A DNA stretch of 64,000 nt from Siphonodentalium dalli (Eukaryota > Mollusca > Scaphopoda > Gadilida > Siphonodentaliidae), in the NCBI GenBank assembly GCA_032622095.1, contig CP136066.1, forward strand, positions 62,092,609 to 62,156,608, in the 5' to 3' direction. The notes beneath the pieces are model-generated. The model was given only the letters and a program-made list of their open reading frames with translations, did no database searches and had not been told where the DNA came from. Shown here one piece after another: positions 1-10,400 of the stretch; within the stretch, counting starts at the first letter, position 1; each line of letters begins with the position of its first letter. Made by a program: the position numbers and the translations under genes.

Positions 1-26
1 ATGCTTAAATAGATTTCTTCCTTTAA

Positions 27-385
27 CCCTTTCAGTGCCTGGTCCGATTTTTGTATCAACCCATATACCCTGTGCCAATGCATTCTCTTATATATGCGAG
101 TCGACCATAGGTCGCCTCGCATATATAAGAGAATGCATTGGCCTAACAATTTTTCATCATTTGTTATTATTTTTTACAATTTTTTACAATTTTAATAATT
201 TTTTCTTATATTCTTTAATTGACTTATTTTGTTTACGTTTTTCATGGGCATCAAAATTATTACTATGAATACTTGGTGATAGCTTTGAGTTATAACATGC
301 CCCTAAGGTTTTATCCAGTTTGTTTTTAAATTCGCTATAGCATGCTTAAGCATACCCAAACAAAATTTAACCCAAAAAAATGTAA
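27..385 (+). mobile_element. Truncated piggyBac-like MITE (P1)
   Basis: The left end is TTAA (23-26) followed by CCCTTTCAGTGCC. The shared hairpin module is at 74-142, with 27-bp arms around a CGACC-ATA-GGTCG centre. The interior matches, in inverse orientation, the complete copy at 32673-33150. The far end degenerates into A-rich sequence. Confidence 0.7.
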
Positions 386-602
386 AAAAAAAAAATAACT
401 ACTATCAAATTACGCATAAAATGGTTCACATGGGTCAATTTATTGGAACTCGCAAGCAAAAACTGAAGCCGCGATGTCATTCAGTCAATATTAATATTGT
501 TGATACTGGTTACTATAAATAACAATCGGGATTTCCCACCTCGTGTCATTCAGTCAAAAATTGCTTAAATTTTATTCCCAGGAAAAGAGTATGAGTAGTT
601 AT

Positions 603-966
603 CAAGCCTGCGAATAGCGTGTCTTGCACAGCGGGCTATCATCACCAAATTCACCCTCTGGGAACCTCATTCTGCTTAGGCCCTCAACTGCTATGGGATC
701 AGATTGATGTTCCCCAGTTGAAGTTGGTGATGTTCACCCATTGGGCACCTTGATTATGCATTTTATCTCTTGAAAATTAGGGGATATAGAAACTTACCAG
801 AAGGGAAAGCATAACTAAAAACAATGTTAATTTGAGACTATAGATACTTCCCAGAATATGAGGCCTAAGCAGAATGAGGTCTCCAGAGGGTGAATTTGGT
901 GATGCTAGCCCGCTGTGCGGGATAGCATCACTAAATTCACCCTCTGGGGACCTCATTCTGCAAATG
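603..966 (+). mobile_element. Family A MITE (hAT-like), truncated
   Basis: It starts with CAAGCCTGCGAATAGCGTGT and carries the inverted internal blocks GAATGAGGT...CCCTCTGGG seen in all family A copies. The outer right end is missing, so no target duplication can be read. Confidence 0.75.
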
Positions 967-984
967 TATGTAATGTTCAGTTAG

Positions 985-1172
985 GTCGTTTGTTGAACTT
1001 ATTATCTAAACATTTCTCGCCAATGATTATGAATTCTTCTGCACATTTAAAATCTATTTTTCTGTCTGTCGTCTGCTTCTATTAACTGAACACCCCTCCA
1101 AATGAATAATATACCTTTCCAATGTTTTACTTCTATAACTGAATGGGAGAATCCATTTTGTATAGAAATGGT
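985..1172. mobile_element. Partial P5 element
   Basis: It resembles the right half of the complete P5 copy at 49028-49257: the CACCCCTCCAA block, then GAATCCATTTTG and a GAAATGGTTAA end. The left end is absent. Confidence 0.5.
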
Positions 1173-1219
1173 TAAAATTGACTATAAATAGAATTTCTTA
1201 TCTTATTTTATCTTTACAG

Positions 1220-1457
1220 GTTGCATGCGGCACAGTCTGAGCTTGATGCAGTGATGTCTATGTTAAAAGAGAAGCAGGACAAACTGGCAGCCGTCGAGGC
1301 TAAAATTGCTGAGTTACAGAAATCTTATGATGACAGCATGTCAGAAAAACAGAAGCTCGAGAGAAATATCGCCACAACAGGTGGTCGACTGAAGCGAGCT
1401 GCAAAACTAACAACAGCGTTAGCCGACGAGCAAATTAGATGGTCTCAGAATGTTGAG
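1220..1457 (+). CDS. DNAH6: Dynein exon 1 of window: stalk coiled coil CC2
   Basis: Codes for residues 1-79 of the visible segment. The sequence is heptad-rich ([20 protein letters not shown]) and ends in the conserved [16 protein letters not shown] block where the stalk returns to the AAA ring. The first base completes a codon from the previous exon. The donor is GAG|GTTGGT, a weak match to the consensus, chosen because only it joins in frame to exon 2. Confidence 0.93.
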
Positions 1458-4400
1458 GTTGGTAGACAAGACAACTAGAAGATTGAAAGCGGGGAGGGAC
1501 ATGTCGACAGAGGAGAGGGGGTGTCTCACACCCAGCCAGGCCTGCAAATAGCGTGTCTGTCATTTGCAGAATGAGGTCCCCAGAGAGTGAATTTAGTGAC
1601 GCTATCCCGCATAGCGGGCTAGCATCACTAAATTCACCCTCTGGGGACCTCATTCTGCTTAGGCCTCATCTTCTGGGAAGTATCTATGGTATCAAATTAA
1701 CATTGTTTTTAGTTACGTTTTCCCATCTGGGAAGTTTCTATATCCCCTAATTTGCAGAAGATAAAATCCATAATCGAGGCTCCCAATGGGTGAACATCAC
1801 CAACTTCTACTGGGGAACTTCAATCTGATCCTAGGTCTGCCATAGTAGTTGAGGGCCTAAGCAGAATGAGGTCCCCAGAGGGTGAATTTAGTGATGCTAG
1901 CCCGCTATGCAGGGTAGCGTCACTAAATTCACCCTCTGGGGACCTCATTCTGCAAATGACAGACACGTTATTTGCAGGCCTGCACCCAGCCCAATTCTGA
2001 ACTTTTAAAAAAAGTGACTAGATTGATTGAAAACTCGGAAATGTTCAGCTGATGTTTTCCATCAATCCAGTAACACAGTGTCCCTCAGTCTCTTCGAAAA
2101 GCCATCGATATTGTTATCAGATTTACAATCTTTCGATCTCTCATGCATATTTATGTCTTTCGATCTCTCATGCAGATTTATGTCTCTCGCACTCTCATGC
2201 ATATTTATGTCTCTCGCACTCTCATGCATATTTATGTCTCTCGCACTCTCATGCATATTTATGTCTCTCGCACTCTCATGCATATTTATTTTCTGTATTG
2301 ATGGGATTCCCTCCATTCATTGGTCATGGCTCAGAATATTTATATCAACCACCATCAGACGTGGTTGTTTATACCTTTAGGCACAGGTGAATGACGTCAT
2401 ATAATTTTTTCTATATCCATCAGTGATTTTTCAAAGATCGCAGATATGGATTTTGGAGAAATTGTCACGTGACTTCCGGTTAGCAACTGTGTGGAGATTG
2501 CCAAAGCGCGGATTCAGAAATGGACCATCGCGATGAAAATGAAATTAGCTATACTTCACAACTTACGAAGAATTCCAGCGAAGACGTCTTGACACAGTTT
2601 CTGACGTCATTTGCGTCATTTTGGATTTGCGGGCCAAAATCCAGACAAGATGACCAAGATTGAACAATCCACGACAAGTCATTTCAGTCGTGTCCGCCGG
2701 GACCACTGCATGATGTTACTTTAATTATTATTAGCATTAATATTTCGCCGATAAAAGGCAAATTTGAGGCACAGCATGTGTGGTTGCCCCACTATGTGTC
2801 ACGTACTATTCATATTTCAAATAGCTTCATTTCATCAGATTCTAGGTAGATATGATCAAATGTTGGTTTGTTCTTGAGCAAAAATATTGAACTTAAGCAA
2901 AACATTTTTTTCACGTTTTTTAAATCTATTACCATTCATAAATACATTTCATTTTCATTTCAGGATTTCAATGTACAGATTGGGAATATATTCGGTGACG
3001 TGTTTGTGTCGGCAGCCTGTGTGGCGTATTATGGAGCATTTACGAGTGTCTACAGACAAGAGTTGGTAGAATTCTGGACGCAGCGTTGTTTGGATCTGGA
3101 GATTCCCGTTACCGAGGGAATGACTTTAATAAACGTTCTCGCAGATCCGTTTGAGATCAGACAATGGAACACAGATGGTTTGCCTCGAGATCAAGTCTCT
3201 ACAGAGAATGCTATTCTTGTCACCAGAGGGCGTCGTTGGCCACTCATGATTGATCCACAAGAACAGGTACAGTAATGCCCTAAATAATTGACTCCTTAAC
3301 CACAGCATAATTATGGGTAACTTTTCAGGATTTAGTCGGATTGCGATGAATGGCAACAAGCCATAGTTAAGGAGTTGATTATTTAGGGCGTTACTGTAAT
3401 TATGTTGTTTTCAATAGATGGCACCAATTATGGCTACAATGATCCATCATCAGGATATTATCACGATGCATCACGATTCATGTTTGAATAGCAGCAGCAA
3501 CTTCCCACTCATCACAGTTGTTGGAAATCTGTGTTAAAAAATCTGAAAAAAATAACCATTTCCACGACCATAGTTACTATATACAGTAATGCTCTAATTA
3601 ATCGGCTCCTTAAACACAGCAGAATTATGGGTAACTTTTCAGGATTTAGTCGGAAATATGGCTTGTTGCCATTCATCGGAAAGCTCTCGGGGAGAGCTTT
3701 CCGATGAATGGCAACAAGCCATATTTCCGACTAAATCCTGAAAAGTTACCCATAATTCTGCTGTGTTTAAGGAGTCGATTAATTAGAGCATTACTGTAGA
3801 CTATGGTAATTATGATGAAAATAAGTCCTTAACTCATTTTCATTATAATTACCATGTTTTCAATGTTCATAGAGCACATGAGTATATTAACTGTATTTTG
3901 CACCAATCAATGGCTCAATCATTCATTTGCAGCATATATTCTGTTGAGAATAAAACGAGATTGTCCCATAAATGGCCGGATTTAGTGTACAGTACCCCTT
4001 TAACATTGAGTGACCAGTTACTCTAAAATCAATGCTTTATATTTGATTGAATTTTGATTTTTACAGGCAAACAGGTGGATTAGAAATAAAGAAATAAAGA
4101 ATGGCTTGAAAATCATAAAACTTACTGACGGAGGGTTTTTACGAACACTTGAGAATTGTATTCGAATTGGAATGCCCGTGTTGCTGGAAGATGTTGGAGA
4201 ATTTCTTGATCCAGCATTAGAACCCATACTGCTGAAGCAAACCTTCGTCTCTGTAAGTTGATCATTCTATATATGACCTTGAAATTACATATATGTCTGA
4301 CAGTATCTTCCATCTTGTTAACAACTAATTAAGGATATGATTTGAAAACATTCAGGTTTTTATATATGAACATGATAAATCTCAAATTCCGATATCTAGG

Positions 4401-7400
4401 TATTTTAACTTAAAAATTACTTTTACCAAATAACAAAATAAAGTTATGTATAATTGTAGTGAAATTCATGTGTGCATATATGAAATATTTAACCTAATGT
4501 TGAATTGTAGAGTGGCCGACTTCTGATTCATCTAGTCAAACATTGTTATATGTTTATATGAATTGATTATTGTAGGGTGGCCGACTTCTGATTCACCAAG
4601 TCAAACACTTATATGTTTATATGAATTGCAGGGCGGTCGACTTCTGATTCATCTGGGGGACAGCGACATAGATTATGACAAAAACTTTAAGTTCTACATG
4701 ACGACTAAGATGTCAAATCCACACTACCTTCCTGAAGTGTGCATCAAAGTGACCATCATAAACTTCACCGTCACCAAATCTGGTCTGGAAGATCAGCTTC
4801 TGGGGTAAGCAAAATAAATATTTTTCGCCCTTTGTCATTTTAACTTCTCGACTTATAATACAGTCAACGAAAACGCCCCTGCATTCTAACCACACAGTCA
4901 TGGCATGCAGGCCTATAAGACAATGATTGTGTTATCAACTGACCGATTGCCTAAAAACACAACATAAGGATACGACAATGTCTTGTTACAAAAGAACAAA
5001 TGAGTTTTGCCAGTGTATATCTCCTGGATACACATGTGTATAATACACAAGCTTTGTAGATCTCACTGCAAGTGTTTAGTAAACATTTTACTTTTTATTT
5101 TCAGTGATGTGGTGAGGCTGGAGAGACCAGACCTCGAGGAACAGAGGAACCAGCTTATTGTTAGAATCAATGCAGATAAGAACCAGCTTAAGATGATTGA
5201 GGACCGTATATTAAAACTACTGTTCGAGTCTGAAGGAAACATACTCGATAACGAAGAACTCATCAACACACTCAACGAATCAAAGGTAAAGTTCAAGCCG
5301 GCAAATAGTGTGTCTGTCATATGCAGAATGAGGTCCCCAGCGGGTGAATTTAGTAATGCTATTCCGCAAAGTGGGCTAACATCACCAATTTACCCTCTGG
5401 GGACCTCATTCTGCTGAGGTCTCATCTTCTGAGAAGTATCTACAGAGCTTTCCGATGAATGGCAACAAGCCATATTTCCGACTAAATCCTGTAAAATTAC
5501 CCATAATTCTGCTGTGGTTAAGGAGTCGATTATTTAGGGCATTACTATATCTATGTAATATCACGTTCCAATTTTATAGCTGACGTCCGGTGTAATATCA
5601 TGTTTATAATTTTATAGGAGACGTCCGGTTTAATATCACCTTTATAATTTTATAGGTGACGTCCGGTGTAATATCATATTTCTAATTTTATAGGTGACAT
5701 CCGGTGTAATATCACATTTCTAATTTTACAGGTGACATCCGGTGTAATATCACATTTATATTTTTATAGGTGACGTCCGGTGTAATCAAACAGCGACTGA
5801 GTGAAGCAGAACAGACAGAGGAGAGGATCACGGTGGCACGAGTTAAATATATTCCGGTTGCAGCACGTGGATCCGTCATGTACTTCGTGGTAGCAAACAT
5901 GGCTGAAGTCGATCCTATGTACCAGTTCTCACTGAAATACTTTAAACAGGTGAGAAACTAAACCCTTTCTATACTAAATGGATTCTCCAACTCTATTATA
6001 AAAGTATACATCGGAATGGTCTATTATTCATCTGAAGGGGCGTTCAGGAAAAATGTGCAGACAAAGACATGTGAAATGATAAGTACAAAAGGATACATTT
6101 TCATTGGAGTGAAATGTTCAGAGATAATAAGTTCAGTAAATGACCTGAACATGTCCTATTGGAACTACTAATCAATGAGTATTTTAGTATATGTGACCCG
6201 CCATATCAAATCCAGTCGTAAGTCAGGATTTTTTTACCCTGTGCCAATGCATTCTATTATATATGCGAGTCGACCATAGGTCGCCTCGCATATATAAGAG
6301 AATGCATTGGCCTAACAATTTTTTATCATGTTTTTTAAGTAAATGTTTCTTACAATTTTTAGAACATAAAATAAAAAACATCAATTACTCTGCAGGGAGC
6401 CCCACACATATATAGAAGCATATAGAAGAGTGTTGTCTGCTCATGTTTGTCTGGGGCTCTGTATGGGTGAAATTATAAAATTGTTAAAGAAAACAAGAAC
6501 AAATTATTAAAATTGTAAAAAATTGTTAGGCCAATGCATTCTCTTATATATGCGAGGCGACCTATGGTCGACTCGCATATATAAGAGAATGCATTGGCAC
6601 AGGGTAAAAATCCCGACTTCCGACTGGATTTGATATGGCGGGTCACATATAAAGGGTTAAAATGGTAACTTTTATTGTGAACGTACAAAACAGATTTTAG
6701 ATTCAAAGTAAATTTCTCGTTACTCAGACCAAAAAATATCTGAAAAGCATGCAAGCACAGTTTTTTAATTTAAATTTTGTTTTATGGATTCCACGTTTGC
6801 ATCGGCTCGGCTCGCTCTGGGTTTAATTTAACAAGGCATTCCACCTCTGCGTTGGCTCACTCTGCGTTTAATTTAACGAGGCATTCCACCTCTGCGTTGG
6901 CTCACTGTGCGTTTAATTTAACGAAGCATTCCACCTCTGCGTTGGCTCACTCTGCGTTTAATTTAATGAAGCATTCCACCTCTGCGTTGGCTCGGGGGCC
7001 TCGGTGGCTCAATCGGTTAGGGGTACAAATCCAAGCCGTTTCGCCTTCCAGCGCTGGCGATAAGGGTTCAAATCCACATGTTTCCATCGTGGACTTTGTA
7101 ACTCGAAATTGTTATCTGGGAAAGTTGCCAGTTACTTGCCGATGGCTGGTGGTTTGCCGCACATGGTCGACGAGTTTATCAGCCATTGAAATCACTGTTA
7201 GATTAGCCATAAGTGTGCGGATTTCCTCCACCATTAAAACTGGCAATGTCGTGATATGGCCTTAGTGGCTAAAGCGACATAAAACCCCAATCAATCAATC
7301 AATCAATCTGCGTTGGCTCACTCTGCGTTTAATTTAATGAAGCATTCCACCTCTGCGTTGGCTCACTCTGGGTTTAATTTCAGTTGCACGTAGCCATATG

Positions 7401-10400
7401 TCCCTAAAAAGTTAGTTAATAGATTCCATGTGTATTATTTCGTCAAACATCGCCCAATAAAATATCATTGACACATTTTTTATTGAGTTTCCAGTTCTAA
7501 AACATCTCGTGTTTAACACATGGTTACGAATTACAGTAATGAATTGAAAATTTTAATCGGGGCAAGCCTGGAAATAATAGTGTGTCTAACATTTGCAGAC
7601 TGAGCTCTGGGTGATTTTAATGATGCTATCCGGCACCGAACAGCTACCCCAAACAGTGGGCTAGTATATCCAAATTCACCCTCTGGGAACCTCATTCTGC
7701 TTAGGCCTCAACTACTAAGGGAGACCTAGGATCAGATTGAAGTTCCCCCCCATTGAAGTTGGTGATGTTACTATAGATACTTCCCGGATGATGAGGCCAA
7801 AGCAGAATGAGTTTTCCAGAAGGTGAATTTAGTGATGCTAGCCCGCTGTTCGGGGTAGCTGTTCGGGGTAGCATCACTAAAATCGCCCTCTGTGGACCTC
7901 ATTCTGCAAATGTCAGACACACTATTTCAAGGCTGAGTACATTCAGTTTTAGCCCATTCTAAAAGTTATTGAAATTTTTTTAGTAGGGAGATGTACTGTA
8001 ATAAAAACATCCCAATTTCCTCCTACTCAAGGCATTTCAAGTTTCAATTTACATATCTTTCTGTATCTACACAAAATAGTTTTAAAATTCAGACAGGGTA
8101 TTTCAAGAGCTTAACCCTTTCAGTGCCAAGTCCGATTTTTGTATCAACCCATATTTCCTTGATCATTTTTCAAATTTATTGATTATAATAATGTGATACA
8201 TTGATGGAAAGAGCTCTTAGAGCTCTTTCCATCAATGTATCACATTATTATAATCAATAAATTTGAAAAATTATCAAGGAAATATGGGTTGATACAAAAA
8301 TCGGACTTGGCACTGAAAGGGTTAAACAAATCATTGAATTTGTATTATATTCTCTGTTACCTATTCTATTCCAGTTATTCAATACAACCATTGAATCCAG
8401 TGAGAAGAGTGACAATTTGGAGAGGAGGTTACAGATATGTCTCGATCAGACCACAAAGAGCATCTATACAAATGTTGCTAGGTAAATATTAAATTCAAAC
8501 TATGTTTAATTATATCAAACCATCAAAAACATCCATACAAATGTTGCTAGGTAAATATTAACCCTTTCAGTGCCAAGTTCGATTTTTGTATCAACCCATA
8601 TTTCAATAAATTTGAAAAATGATCAAGGAAATATGGTTTGATACAAAAATCGAACTTGGCACTGAAAGGGTTAAATTCAAAACAATGTTTAATTATATCA
8701 AACCATCAAAAATATCCATACAAATGTTGGTTGCTTGGAAAATATTAAATCCAAAACTATGTTTAATTATGTATCAAACCATCAAAAATATCCATACAAA
8801 TGTTGGTTGCTTCGTAACTATCAAATTCAGACTTTCATTTCTTTATTCGATCAGACTACCAAGCAAGCCTTGAAATAGTGTGCCTGTCATTTGCAGAATG
8901 AGGTCCCCAGAGGGTGAATTTAGTGATGCTACCCCGCATAGCGGGCTAGCATCACCAAATTCACCCTCTGGTAACCTCATTCTGCTTACACCACTGTGCG
9001 GGATAGGTCACTAAATTCACCCTCTAGGAACCTCATTCTGCAAATGAATGGAATGCTTTATTTACTCAATCATGAATTAACATGAAATAAGAGATGAATG
9101 TGAACATATATACACTATTTACAACATAGTCATGCAGTCATCATCATCGTCGCATCATCATCGTCACCATCATCATCATTATCATCACCAATATCATGCA
9201 ATCATCACAATCGTCAACTACTCGTCATTTCATCATCGTCATTCATCACCATCGTCCTCGTCCTCATCGTCACCATCATCATCGTCGTCATTATCAGCAT
9301 CACCTTTGTTATCATCATCATCGTCATAATCAACACCATCATCATCGTCATCGTCATTATTATCGTAATCGTCCTCATAATTCTCAATATCATCACCACG
9401 GTCGTTATTTGTCGATCCTTTTCAGTCCTATTTTAATTAAAATACCTAGACATTTCTGAAGTTCGGGGTTGCTGGTAGCTAATAGTTTATAGAATTTCCA
9501 TCTAGATGGTTCTTCACAATAATATCGTGGTAAATATTTCTGCCTCGCCCCATCCAATGATTTACAAATGGATACAAGGTGATATTCATCATTTGCATCG
9601 GCCTGTCTACATATAGTGCATTCATTGCTGCGTTTGCCTGCATTGCCCCATCTACTAGTTTCAACACCTAGTCTGTGATTGGCAGTTCTCAATCGCATAA
9701 TATTATGAGATAGATCACGAGGTAAATTAAAAAAGTAAGTCTCGTAGCCAAACTTCATTTTGAAATTTCGATAAAAATGACCCCGTGATGAGTTATCGAT
9801 GTCGTACCACCATTTCTGAATAAATTGATCTCTGAAAGTGTTCTCAATATTCTTAATGTCATGACTAGAAATGTTCTGTTCATTCCAAATGTGACTATGT
9901 CCGGAAGAATCTATTAGTCCCTTAATGCAGGATAGCCAAGTCGTGCGTTTGTTTGTTTTACCGGAATTATCCATTTGTAGCGAAAACGTATACAATTTTT
10001 GAATGACTTTAGAGCATTTACCATCTAGAATCCGCTTCCAGTAGGATAGCATGCGCAACTTGCATTTAATGCTCAGTGGATATCTTCCAATTTCCCCATA
10101 AACCATAAATGTGGGTGTACTTCTTTTCATTTTAAGAATCTGTTTATAAAACCCGAGGATTAGTTTGTCCAACTCGTATAAAATTTCCATAGCCCAAATT
10201 TCACTACAATACATGACTATTGGTTCAATTGTTTTGTCGAATAAGGTGAAAATTAAATCATTAGTCAGGTTTAATTTTCCTGTTTGGCCCAGAAAACTAT
10301 AGATAGCCTTCTTGCCTACAGTCACAATCTTTTTCACTGCTTGGCAGAATCTTCCATTATGAAAAAACTCTACCCCTAGGTATGTCATATTATTCACAAA

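Larger units (their letters stand above)
1..1219. other. Intron of the dynein gene, 3' part
   Basis: I see no coding sequence here. The stretch holds a truncated P1 MITE, a truncated family A MITE and the right half of a P5 element. It ends in a normal polypyrimidine tract and CAG acceptor at 1217-1219. Confidence 0.6.

Noticed and set aside
2027-2390. Overlapping open frames on both strands with repeating Ser/Leu/His or Met-His-Glu-Ser units
   Set aside because: They follow a 27-bp minisatellite; a repeat unit divisible by three keeps all frames open. No splice or coding context.
6994-7080. A true tRNA gene
   Set aside because: A and B boxes are present but no cloverleaf can be formed with a proper acceptor stem; the AATC tail and flanking repeat show a SINE.
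9132-9459. Ser- or His-rich small proteins
   Set aside because: Translation of a TCA microsatellite in the LINE 3' region; the same holds for 59447-59905.
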